Source: Pigoraptor vietnamica (Eukaryota; Opisthokonta; Filasterea). From it: a stretch of DNA of 33,966 nt. Made by a program: the position numbers and the translations under genes. Under the pieces are notes generated by a model. It ran no database searches. It saw nothing but the letters and a program-made list of their open reading frames with translations, and had not been told where the DNA came from. Positions 22,840-33,966 of the stretch are shown here, piece after piece; position 1 is the first letter of the stretch, and each line of letters starts with the position of its first letter. The DNA lies in assembly GCA_943704525.1 (NCBI GenBank), contig CALSCQ010001451.1, forward strand, positions 1 through 33,966. The letters are read 5' to 3'.

Positions 22840-24168
22840 ATGGCGTGAGTATCCTTCTTCGTTTCAGGTGGACGTCCGCAGTGGGGCGGCCACGTGGGAT
22901 GTGACGTGTGCAACACCGTGTTCGTCGCTGCGAATGCATGCGTTGATAATGAAACTTTAAAGTGAGCCTCGTCGCTGACGACCGCCCTTGCGTTTTGACG
23001 CGCAGCCCCGCATGTGTGGTTGCCTCTGGTGCGTACGCCGAGTTCCGCTCTCGAGGTTTCCCGTCCTATCACGCCCAGTCCAGCATACGGCGCTGTTGAT
23101 GCTTCCCTCCACGCAACACGCGCTCCGACAGCACTACTGAAAAAGACCCGACTACTTTGCGCGCTACTTTCGATACGTTTACGAGATAATTGACGAAGAA
23201 CTTTCCTCTACGACTACTACCGCTTGCGATCCTGCGGCGCCCGTTTTGACGCCGCTTTACGCACAAGAGAACAACACGACGACTCGAGGCGAACTCGAGG
23301 ACTTTGGAGTGGTGTGGCCGTCGCCTGCGACTGCCGCACACTCCGTATTCGAAGCGAAAATGATGACCGATCCGATGCTGGAGAACGCGACCGTCGAGTC
23401 GCTGTTCTCTGGCTTTGAGAACGTCGCCGACAGCTTTGTGCCTTCCGGTGAGTTGCGGACGCGCGAGAGTGGTTGCAGCTGTGACCTCTATAGACTAACG
23501 CGAGTCTGCGTGCGCAGGCTTTGAGTTTACGCTCGGCGCGGACCTTCTCGGCCTGCCGATGGACGAGGCTGTGGGCAAGACGACCCCTGCGACCGTCCCC
23601 GCCGTCCCGATCAAGCTCGAGGTGCCCCTGACGGGCGGCTGGATGGAGCGCTCGATTGCGCTCGGCGTGCTGGACGCCGAGACTATCCTCGCCGCGTCGT
23701 CGGCGTCTTCGCAGACGCTGAGCGTGCCGCAGTCGCCCCTGCCTTCGGTCGATCCCTCGGAGTCTGTGTACGGCGACGCTTCGTCGACCCGGCGGCGGCC
23801 CGGCAAGCGCCCGCTGGACACGGACGACGACAAGCTGGCGAACAAGCGCATGCGCAACCGTCTTGCCGCGCAAAAGTGCCGCATGAAGAAGGCGCAGGAG
23901 AGCATGAGCCTCGAGAAGCGCGCCGGCGAGCTCAAGCGCGAGAACACGGACCTCCGCGATCGGCTGTCCAAGATGCAGGCCGAGGTCGAGTACCTCAGGT
24001 GAATATTTTTGAATGTCTGCCGAGCCATACAATGCCTTGCGTTGACTTGTCTTGCGTTGACTTGTCCTTGTTAGTTCTGACATTACTTGGGGGGTGTTTG
24101 GCCACTGACGTCGTTTTGCATGTATGCTGTGCAGGAACCTCATCAAGGTCGCCGTCCGCAAGGATTGA
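22840..24168 (+). CDS. Jun/GCN4-like bZIP transcription factor
   Basis: Secure exons: (23360-)23447, 23518-23998 and 24135-24168, joined in phase across introns of 70 and 136 bp. Starting at the ATG at 23360 gives 200 residues. The basic region reads NKRMRNRLAAQKCRMKK, closest in memory to Jun (RKRMRNRIAASKCRKRK). The zipper has heptads L-L-L-M-L ending in VEYLRNLIKVAVRKD, then stop. The N-terminal part is acidic and proline/serine-rich, as in activation domains. It should bind AP-1/CRE-type sites as a dimer in the nucleus. The frame is open upstream of 23360 back to 23146. An aag acceptor there pairs in phase with ATGGC followed by GTGAGT at 22840-22844, adding 73 residues (MA then PDYFARYFRY...). 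That 5-nt coding exon makes a 273-residue protein and is my preferred but unproven start; its acceptor has a poor pyrimidine tract. Confidence 0.85.
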
Positions 24169-25188
24169 GCTTTGCCTCGATCCAATACGAGAGGCTACTC
24201 GCGCTGCCGTCGTCGCGTTCTGCTCTTCGCTTTTCCGTCGCTTCGTGCGTTGCTCCGCTGAGCGCTGTCGTTCCGTGCCTTCGCCGCGAGGCGACCGTAG
24301 CGTGAACTCTTCTTTGGTGTGTGCGCGCGTGGTTGGACAATTGATGTGCCTGCGCCCGAGCTGCCCCGTGAGGGGTAGCACCGGTTGAAGCGGCTGTCGA
24401 TGCCCATCCGCTGCTGTGCCCCCATTGATTGCGCTCTCTTACTTTGGTCCACGTCGTCATTTCTAGTCGTCGCTGAACTTTTCATCGACACTTATGTCTG
24501 TTTGCGCATCGTTTTTTTGGCGCGTCTTTGCTTTTTCGGAGTCTTTTCCCGTTTGCCGTCGTCTTCTACTATTTCGACCCCTCCCGCTCTCTCATGGCAT
24601 GCACCTGCTATGGTGCGCCGCGTTTTCGTCATTGCGTGTTGGGCACTTGAGCGCCGTTTATTTCGTGCTTGCTCGTGTCCATGCGCTTTGCGGCGACGCG
24701 CTTTGTCGCGAGTGTGCGATGCACACGGTGGAAGGCTCATTTCTTTCATGGCGAATAAATGCAAGCCTCTCAACGCGAAACTTGTGAACGCCCAAGTGTC
24801 TCAAAGTGGAAAATTCGAAAGGGCTTTGAACCCTCACCCTACCTAACAATCGGATCTTTGCGCTCCTCAATACAACGTCTAACCCTCACCACAGGTTCCA
24901 ATTGATTGGTTTACCCGGTTAACGAAAACTCGCACTCATTAATTTGAATACTTTATATCTTCTCACAAGTTTTCGACTAATTTGCAGTCTAATTGTTCGA
25001 GCGAGTCCCACTGACGACAACGGTGCGCGTGGTCGCCGGACAACGCCGCTCCTTCTCTTACAACTTATCTTCGCAAACACAACCTTTTTTAAGCGCCAAC
25101 TTTTAAAGTGCGTCGCGTGTACACATTCTTTTCCAGTGCTCCATTCTCTCTCTCACCTTCTTTCGAGCCCTGACTATTTTCTTTTGCC
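24169..25188. other. 3' UTR of the bZIP gene and intergenic spacer
   Basis: About 590 bp of apparent 3' UTR run to an AATAAA at 24754-24759, then about 430 bp of AT-richer spacer lead to the next ATG. I found no supported exon or RNA gene here. Confidence 0.5.
24754..24759 (+). terminator. Poly(A) signal AATAAA, bZIP gene
   Basis: It is the first canonical AATAAA on the coding strand after the bZIP stop codon, about 590 bp downstream. Confidence 0.5.
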
Positions 25189-26032
25189 ATGGGCATTGGA
25201 GATGCGGTTAAGTATGGAATTTCGCGCGACCATAATTCGAGTCACAGCGCAACGGTAAAGGCGCCCGTTGTGGCCCCGAGGCCAGTGAAACCAATGTGAG
25301 TGTTGCTGAAGAGCTGCTCCCTTTTGCGCTTTTTCGTATACGTGGGCTGGAATCCGCAATTTGTTATCACCCGCTGTTAAATCGCTTGTCGTTTGCGAGG
25401 GAATTGTTGGGTCGTGTGTGTGTGCGCAGAATGTATCGGCTGTGCTTGCTGGTGTCTTTGTCCGAGTCTGCCAGTGGGTGCCATTCCCGCAAATTTCTTT
25501 TGTCATCATTTCCGCCTCCGTTGCCTTCTCCCCAATATCAATTGGAGATTTCGCAAAAGGAGTTTACATTCGTGTTTCATATTTTTTTTTTTTTCTTGCC
25601 CATTCTTTTCGTTATTTATTGCGCCAACATGAAGCATTCTCATCCATTTTACTCTCAAAGTATGTATGGTTTATTTCTCTGCCATTCCTTTCTCCTTCAA
25701 GCATTGCCGTTACTCGTATTTTGTTTTTCCGGACCTGTGCTATTGATACCCTTTTCTCACGCACTCTCTCTCTTCTCACGCGATGCAGCAGCCCCGCGCC
25801 GCTCTCGATGGGCTCTCAAAATGCGGCGAGGAACGAAATATTGGAAATTCTCCAGTCGTGCGATCCCAAGCACTCTGTCGTTCTGGGTTCGAGTCCCCCG
25901 GCACGCGCTTCGAACCCCGTCGCCCAAAACTCTCCGTTTTGCAGCGACGCCGGCGCAATGGGCGGTGTGGAACTCGGTCTTCTGACGCCGTCTCCGCCGC
26001 CGTTGCACAAGCGACGGGTGGCGACCAACTAG
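25189..26032 (+). CDS. Two-exon gene for an unrecognised 116-residue protein
   Basis: Exon 1 (25189-25295) starts at an ATG in good context (GCCATGGG) and ends at GTGAGT. Exon 2 (25789-26032) follows a long pyrimidine tract and a gcag acceptor and ends in TAG. Both are phase 2, so the join is in frame. The product begins MGIGDAVKYGISRDHNSS and includes NAARNEILEILQSCDPKHS (a probable helix) and HSVVLGSSPPARASNPVA. It ends in a proline-rich, basic stretch (PSPPPLHKRRVATN). There is no signal peptide, TM segment or family I recognise. Gly2 after Met could in principle be myristoylated. The 493-bp intron is long for this window. The open frames crossing the intron are not part of the gene. The matching phase and splice signals support a real gene, but homology is needed to be sure. 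Confidence 0.6.
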
Positions 26033-26674
26033 CGTCTTGGCGTGTTTGAGTTTTGCGTGCGAGCAATGCTGCGTTCGCGCGTGACTGGGGATGGGCGTGT
26101 TCGATTTGCGTACGGTTGCAACTGCGCGGTCGATGTCTTATTTCTTTAATCGCCTCGTTTTTCTCATTGTTTTTGTACATAAGTTTTGGTCATTGAGTTG
26201 ACGCTTTTCTTTGTTATTCGAATGATGCCTGTGTGTGCATGTCTCTCGCGGGCATGCACATGTATATACTCTCCTAGGAATCGAAATGAAGAATGTACAT
26301 ATGCGACTTTGCGCCTCGTATGTACGCTGCCAGACACGTGCGACACAGCGACACGAAGGAACCAGGGGTTCAGTACCCGGCTGGGTGCGCATGGAAGCGA
26401 GATTTCGAAACTTATTTTCCGAGTTCTCGCAATAATTAGCGTCATCAGAATGACACTTACCGAATGTCGGCATCCGACGCACACACGAGCACACGCACGC
26501 ACACGCACACACACACAACGTCGTACAAAAGGAGGCGCACGTGTGAATTAGATACATGCAAACCTTCAAGCCTACTTTCGACTCACTGCGAACAATAAGT
26601 GAATCATTGTCCTTGCTCCTCTCTGCGAAACGAGAGTCAGATTCAACCCTCCAACACCCAAACACTCGCTTTCG
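26033..26674. other. Intergenic region upstream of the NET-PRL gene
   Basis: It contains a weak TATATA (26263-26268) and a CA/CACG microsatellite (about 26480-26519). The long minus-strand ORF through here is antisense to the phosphatase and to CA repeats and is not supported as a gene. Confidence 0.5.
26480..26519. repeat. CA-rich microsatellite
   Basis: Interrupted CACG/CA run, CA on the plus strand, about 155 bp before the NET-PRL start codon. Confidence 0.85.
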
Positions 26675-27707
26675 ATGGGCACGACTACCGCCGCCGCACA
26701 GTCCGAGGCCGACCGCATTTCGCGAGACTCGCGCGAGGACGTGACCGCAAACGAAGCGCTGGGACCGCTTTCTTTTGACGAGAAGTACCAGCTCTCGATT
26801 GACATTTGCAAGCTCCCCGTCGCCGAACTCAACGAAATTGTCTCCATCATACGCGAATGCGCGCCTTCGTACCGCGGTCTCAAGAGCGACTCGCCCGGGA
26901 ATGCGCACAACGCGGACGAAATTGACGTCAACCAGCTCGATGATGCCACCCTTCGCCGCATCCAACAGTACATTCGCACGACGCTCGTCGACTATGGCGG
27001 CCTCCGCATTGTTATTATGGACTCGCCCAAGGCGAACAACCTCGCGAGTTACATCGAGCAGGTCTTCAAGAAATACAACGTAACGGACGTCGTGCGAGTG
27101 TGGGTAGCTGTGGAATGGCCGGCGCCTCGATGTGTTTGTCTCTTTTCCATAACACCCGTTCGCCTTGTCCACAATTTAATTCCAAGTCCGTGTGCTTCTC
27201 TTTGCGTCCTGGCATTGCGCCTTATTGTCCACGCCACACGTTTCACTAACAGCGCATCTCTCTCGTCCACTGTGCAGTTGCGACGCGCGTTACAGCCTCG
27301 GACAGGTCGAGGCACATGGCATCCGCGTCCACGAGTGGAAGTTCAAGGACGGCGAAATCCCGTCGAAGGAAATCGTCAACAACTGGATCGATCTCGTCGC
27401 GGATCGCTTCGATGCATCGCTTCGTAAGGCGAAGGAGGGGGATGGCAAGTCGTCCGCGCCTGAGTCGCCGTCTACGCGGCGCCCCTCGATTGCAGTGCAC
27501 TGCGCGGCCGGACTTGGACGTGCGCCTGTCCTCGCGTGCGTGGCTCTGATCGAGTTGACGGGGATGGACAACGCCGCGGCGGTGGAGTACATGCGTAACA
27601 TGCGGCCGGGCGCGATCAACAAGGCGCAGCTCGAGTGGCTGTTGGATTACAAGAAGCGCGGGAAGAGCACGTTTCTTACGCGCACGCTGCGCAAGATATT
27701 CCGATAG
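26675..27707 (+). CDS. NET domain - PRL (PTP4A) phosphatase fusion
   Basis: Exons 26675-27099 and 27278-27707 (178-bp intron, phase 2) give 284 residues. Residues about 31-102 form a NET (extra-terminal) domain as in BET proteins: LSFDEKYQLSIDICKLP, then EIVSIIRECAPS, then ADEIDVNQLDDATLRRIQ. From about 105 on the protein is a PRL phosphatase: DVVRVCDARY, WKFKDGEIPS with the likely general acid Asp166, and the active site HCAAGLGRAP with nucleophile Cys217 and Arg223. The Ala after Arg is the PRL signature. Cys143 matches the redox-regulatory cysteine of PRLs. Both domains are coded in frame within exon 1, so the fusion does not depend on splicing. A serine-rich insert of about 20 residues (190-211) precedes the active site. 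The protein ends in LRKIFR and has no CAAX box, so the usual membrane anchor is missing. NET domains bind short basic peptides of chromatin and viral proteins. A nuclear, peptide-targeted phosphatase is inference. Confidence 0.95.
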
Positions 27708-28019
27708 TGTCTGTGCCTCTTCTGTGTCTGTGCGGTGGCTGGTCGCCTGCGTCGGCGTGCGCGTATCTGGTTGGCTGAAAAATGAAGCGAATCTCATTGG
27801 ATGAAGGGAAAGTTTCGCTCACAAATATACATTATAAACACATGCCCACGCACGTACCCACACACACACTCTCTCTCTCTCCCTCTCTCCCACTCTCTCT
27901 TTCACACACACACACACACTCTCTCTGTCTCCCACACACACACGGTGACAACAGCGCATAGTCACCTCTAATGCGCAAGTTATATTTTGCACGCACGCAC
28001 ACGCATAGCAACAGCAGCG
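27708..28019. other. Convergent intergenic region, NET-PRL / STAND gene
   Basis: The spacer between two 3' ends is dominated by mixed CA and CT microsatellites (about 27838-27945). No AATAAA was found for either gene, and there is no coding signal. Confidence 0.5.
27838..27945. repeat. Mixed CA/CT microsatellite
   Basis: Alternating (CA)n and (CT)n blocks on the plus strand, in the shared 3' flank of two convergent genes. Confidence 0.85.
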
Positions 28020-31000
28020 TCAACGACGATGGGACGCCGGCGGCCGAGCAATCTCCTCGGCGATGGCCTCGCACATTTCGCGGCGTTTCTGCGCCTCTTC
28101 TGCCTTCCGCAAGCTGCGGTGAACTTGAGAAGACTGTTGCATCACCGCCACGTAGCGCGGGTGGTTCTCATCAACGAAGCGGGACAACATCTGCGCGGCA
28201 CTGGCCAAGAGCGACGCGGCGCCGACCAGGTCATTCTGTGCGGCGCGCACCTTTCCGATTCGGAACAGCGTCTCTGCTACGTCCGGGTGCGATTCCGCGA
28301 CGCCCCTGAAGGCCGCAAGCGCTCTGTCGTATTCTCTCAGAGCCTCCCCCAGCATGCACTTCGCCGCGAGCACGTCACCGATGACGCGGCGTGCCTCTGC
28401 GACTTCCGGATGGCTCTCACTCCGGATGTTCGTCAGCGCCGTGAGCGCCTCGCGGCATGTCTGAAGGGCGCTGTCGTAGTCCCGGCGGAGAAGCAGAAGG
28501 CGACCATACTGCACCTTCAGGAGGGCCATGTCGGGGCCGTCCGCAGGGTGTGCTTTAGTCTCGAGCGCGAACGCATCCAAAAGGGCAGTCTTCGCCTCAT
28601 CGAGCAATCCCTGTTCCAGGCGGATCTTGCCGATCAGCAGCTTCGCGGCAAAATCGCCCCCGCCGTCGTCCACGTCGGCTGGCAGGGCGCGGCAGATCGA
28701 GAGCGCGTCCTCCGCGAACCGCAGCGCGCCGTCGTAGTGGGCCAGGCGATATTCGACCTCGCCGATTGAGAGAAGCGACCACGCAACCTGGGCGTTGTCG
28801 TCGCCGTTCTGCGCCTTGCGGTCGATTCGCAGTGCACTCTCAAAGTTCGCCTTCGCTTTGACGTACTGCCCCAGCGCGAGATGCCCGAGACCCAGCTCGT
28901 GGTGGATCTCGGCGAACGAAGGGTGCTCCGTGTCGCCGTTCCTGACGATTCGCATGATCCGGAGGGACTTTTTCACAGTCGCCATCGATTCGGAGAGCCG
29001 CCCGACCGCACGCAGCGCGCCGCTGAGGCTGGTGAGCAAGCACGCGACCTCACTGTCCTCTCCTTTCAACTTCCGCCGTATCGCCAAGGCGCTCTCGAAA
29101 GTCGCGATCGCCTGCGCATACTCGTGGCGACACGCGTGCATGTTCCCTTTGTGATGGAGCACTTCGGCGATGATGACGTGTTCGTCGCCGTGCAGCTTGC
29201 GGTATATCTGCAGCGAGGCGTCGAAATTCGCCAGGGCATCCGCATGCATGCCGCGTTCTTCGTAGGCGTCGCCCAGCAGTGACAGTGCCAGGGCGACGTC
29301 TCCGCTCTCCGCGTCGACCGTGCGGCAGAGAGAGAGGAGTCCCTGCAGCCGAGCAATCGCCGCGTCGTCGCTCTCGTCCGTCAGAATGTGACGCGAAAAG
29401 AGCATTCTGATGGCGTACTGCAGCAGAGGGTGCGAGGCGGGCACCAGCGCGCAGACGCTGTCCACGTGGGGCACGGCCACTTTCGCGCGCGCGCACGACG
29501 CCGCGTCATTCCGTTCGAATTCGAAGACGTCCTCGAGCTGCTCAAGCGTCGTGTCCAGCCACGCGTTCCACTCGTCCGTCGCCGCCTTCTTCGTGCGAAC
29601 GACACTCTGCACAAGCCTGTTGAGGTCGATTGTGGGACCCCATGGCCGCTTTTCCGAGTCCTCGCAAGCGACGCCCTCCGCGCCGGCGACATCGACCATG
29701 CCGTACGCGCGGAGCAGCGACAAGCCGACGCCGGCCGGGTCGGCGAGCTTCGTGACCCATTCCACGGGGATGTTCTTGTCGCAGAGCTGGGCGCACACGC
29801 AGAGCGCGTCCAGTGCCTCTTTGCCACCATCGCTCTCGGCGCCGATGCAGTCGAGCGCGATATCCCACCGATTCGACGTGCTCGCGCAGTAGTCCGTGGG
29901 CCTGTACGCGTCCCGGTCGCCGTCCGCATGCACAGCGATGGTGCCCTTCATCTTGGCAACGTACCCCGCGGGGCTCATCCCGACGACCGACGCGATGTGC
30001 CTCGCCGCGCCCGACAGCAGCAGCGGGGACCCGCAGCACTCCCGCACGATGTCCGCGACGGCCTCTCTGTCCCTCTGCGTCTTGGCGTCAAAGAACTGCG
30101 CGGCGGTGGCGTCGCACATACCCTCCAACTTGAAGGGCACAAAGTGTTGAGTGCGCGTGGTTGCATCCGCAAAGCAGCTCGTTACGATCACGTGCCCGCC
30201 GTGGGAAGGCAGGTACTCGGTCCAGGGAAATCGCGCGTCGCGGCTGCGGCTGTCGGCACCGTCCACGATGACCAGCCACTTTCCCTCGAGGCCACGTAGC
30301 CACGCACGCACCGCGGTGGCGACCGCAGCAGCCCGCTTTTCCCGCCCTCCAAAGTCGTCGTAGATGGAATTCACGACAGGCGAGAGACCGGCGCGCGCGG
30401 CAACATCGGCGAACGAGTCGGCGAGCTTTGCCGCGGCAACCTCGAACACCGCAACGTATTCGCGGCAGTAAAGCCGCGCAAACTCCCTCGCGAGGGCCGA
30501 CTTGCCGTAGCCCGGCAGCGAATGGATCCAGAGCGTCCCGACGTCGGAAGGGAGCGACGCGTGCTGGAGCGCCCGGTGCATGTCTTTCAGCTGCGCCTCT
30601 CTGCCAAAGAAGCGGACGCCCTTTCGAGGGCCAATGTCGACGAAGCTTGTCGCTGCTGCACGGCGATGGCACGCCGGTCAAGGATGCATGTAAACGAAAA
30701 ACCGGGGCTTACGGCAAGTGTGATGTAAATGGCCTTGGTGCTCACCTTGCGTGTTATGCGGCGCAATGAGTTTCACGGGTTCTGCTCCGTGGGCAATGTT
30801 GGCGACTATCCCCCCGACCCTTGCGTGAACGCCTTGAGGGATGCCTCGCACGTCCATCGAGTGCGCGTTTGCGTTTCCCACATCAGGCCCGTGCGCGGCT
30901 TCGGCAAACTGGCCGTTGAGGCTGCGGGTAACAGCGCGCACGCGGGGCGCGCGATCTTGGGCGTCGTCCACTTCACAGATTTGCCGCTTGGTGCGCACTT

Positions 31001-31136
31001 CGGACGTATGATCCGTCGTCGCAAATTCGCGCGTGTGACCTTGAGCTGCGTGCGGCCGGGTCGTGTTCCCGTCAGCGTCGTCGTTCGAATGGTGCATGGC
31101 AGTGTCGCCGCGAACCGTCCCCGGACCCGGCGCCAT
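28020..31136 (-). CDS. STAND NTPase with C-terminal TPR array (NLR-like)
   Basis: Exons 31136-30746 and 30655-28020 (90-bp intron, phase 1) give about 1008 residues. The N-terminal 130 residues are His/Gly-rich and unrecognised, ending in GVHARVGGIVANIAHGAEP. Then comes FVDIGPRKGVRFFGREAQLK, the usual lead-in of STAND ATPases. The P-loop is SLPGYGKSAL (about 176-185) with Ser where a first Gly is usual. Walker B is LVIVDGAD (about 258-265). After a winged-helix-like region, about nine kinesin-light-chain-type TPRs follow (about 582-990; for example ALSLLGDAYEERG and AQAIATFESALAIRRKL). Such proteins are nucleotide-switched sensors that oligomerise on ligand binding, typically in defence or cell-death pathways of fungi, plants and bacteria; a role here is inference. 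The start is uncertain: ATGs at 31181, 31136 and 31097 are all in frame, and the ORF further upstream is only CA-repeat translation. Exon 1 rests on splice phase and motif continuity. Confidence 0.88.
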
Positions 31137-31507
31137 AGTGGTTGGCTGGTAGCCACTGCTGAAAGGGTGCGAGCGCAGCATGCCCGGGCGAGCGGGTCTT
31201 GACGTCGGCGAACTCCAAACGCCTGAATGCGGTGGACTGTAAGTACGGTTCCCGCCAATTTGTGGGGACTTACGAACCAGTGTCCGGACTCGGCTGTTTG
31301 GTCTGGTACCCGCACACACACACGCATACACACATACGCGCACACACACGCGCGCTTGCTTTCCCTTCTTAATTGAGACATTGCTTCGCCACGCAACATC
31401 GATTTCACACGCTGTTCTCACTGCCGCACCGTCAGAGGACGCTCGCGGAGGAAGCGGTCGAAAATGGCGGGTTCCGGCGTGCGGTGACGCCTGATAATCT
31501 GTGTGTC
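31137..31507. other. Divergent promoter region, STAND gene / LamG-like gene
   Basis: About 370 bp separate two divergent start codons. It contains a CA-rich run (about 31309-31351) and no clear TATA box on either strand. A shared bidirectional promoter is plausible from spacing alone. Confidence 0.4.
31309..31351. repeat. CA-rich microsatellite
   Basis: Interrupted CA run, CA on the plus strand, between the two divergent genes. Confidence 0.85.
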
Positions 31508-33793
<2,286 letters not shown>

Positions 33794-33966
33794 GTGGGCG
33801 CAGTTGTTTACGAGGCTACTGCGCGAGCGCCTGTTTCTTTTTGCTCTTCGTCCCGCTCTCTCGCCCTCAAGGGCGTGTTTGCGTGCATGGACTTCTTGGA
33901 CGCAATGGGCATTTGGCTGACCCGAACGTTTCTTTCCCCAACCCCAACCCCAACCCCAACCCCCCC
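33794..33966 (+). other. Intron (partial) at the right edge, with CCCCAA repeats
   Basis: It follows the GTGGGC donor at 33794. It ends with four CCCCAA units and a C run at about 33938-33966, a likely assembly break at a simple repeat. Confidence 0.5.

Noticed and set aside
22845-22868. Very short intron ending at the cag near 22868, after ATGGC
   Set aside because: An intron of about 24 nt would be far below any other here, and the following frames meet stops.
23217-24185. Minus-strand ORF of 322 codons over the bZIP gene
   Set aside because: It is antisense to a clear bZIP coding region and Arg/Leu/Ala-rich without domains.
25880-25910. tRNA-like T-arm (GGGTTCGAGTCCC)
   Set aside because: The B-box consensus is present, but the T stem has only three good pairs and there is no matching acceptor stem or A box. 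The sequence is coding in exon 2 of the small gene.
26138-27172. Minus-strand ORF of 344 codons upstream of and over NET-PRL exon 1
   Set aside because: It runs through CA repeats and antisense to the phosphatase; it is not a gene.
30729-31202. Plus-strand ORF opposite STAND exon 1
   Set aside because: The minus-strand frame fits the splice phase and leads into the STAND domain; the plus-strand product has no recognisable features.
33938-33966. CCCCAA repeats as a telomere
   Set aside because: At a right-hand chromosome end the plus strand should be G-rich (TTGGGG). Here it is C-rich, with only four units, and lies within an intron. It is more likely a simple repeat where the assembly stopped.

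Overview
The window is eukaryotic nuclear DNA: GC-rich, gene-dense, with short GT-AG introns (mostly 70-190 bp) and many CA/CT microsatellites. A tyrosine kinase, a polycystin-1-like giant protein, a Jun-like bZIP factor, a PRL phosphatase and a STAND/TPR protein together suggest a unicellular holozoan, perhaps a choanoflagellate. That is inference: other GC-rich protists with tyrosine kinases are not excluded, and no rRNA or organelle marker is present to settle it. All gene models below were spliced by eye from reading frame, phase and splice signals.

Layout. 152-2188 (+): the C-terminal part of a tyrosine kinase in eight visible exons; the gene starts left of the window. 2531-19049 (-): a polycystin-1-like receptor-channel of about 5430 residues in only three exons, one of 13.5 kb, convergent with the kinase. 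19727-21256 (+): a decayed ankyrin-repeat gene. 22840-24168 (+): a Jun/GCN4-like bZIP factor behind a good TATA box. 25189-26032 (+): a two-exon gene for an unrecognised 116-residue protein. 26675-27707 (+): a fusion of a BET-type NET domain with a PRL (PTP4A) phosphatase. 28020-31136 (-): a STAND NTPase with a C-terminal TPR array, resembling NLR-type sensors, convergent with the phosphatase. 31508 to beyond the right end (+): a secreted or membrane protein with a laminin-G-like region, divergent from the STAND gene.

The genes do not form an obvious pathway. Several act in sensing or signalling (tyrosine kinase, polycystin, phosphatase, STAND protein, bZIP), but nothing shows that they work together. 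The most unusual item is the NET-PRL fusion, which lies in one continuous exon and lacks the C-terminal prenylation box of animal PRLs. Also notable are the polycystin (about 29 PKD repeats, altered pore filter, polybasic tail), the STAND protein's glycine/histidine-rich N-terminus, a 15-nt kinase microexon, a possible 5-nt coding exon in the bZIP gene, and a phase 1-1 exon flanked by long CA arrays. CA arrays lie in most intergenic regions and in two introns, always with CA on the plus strand.
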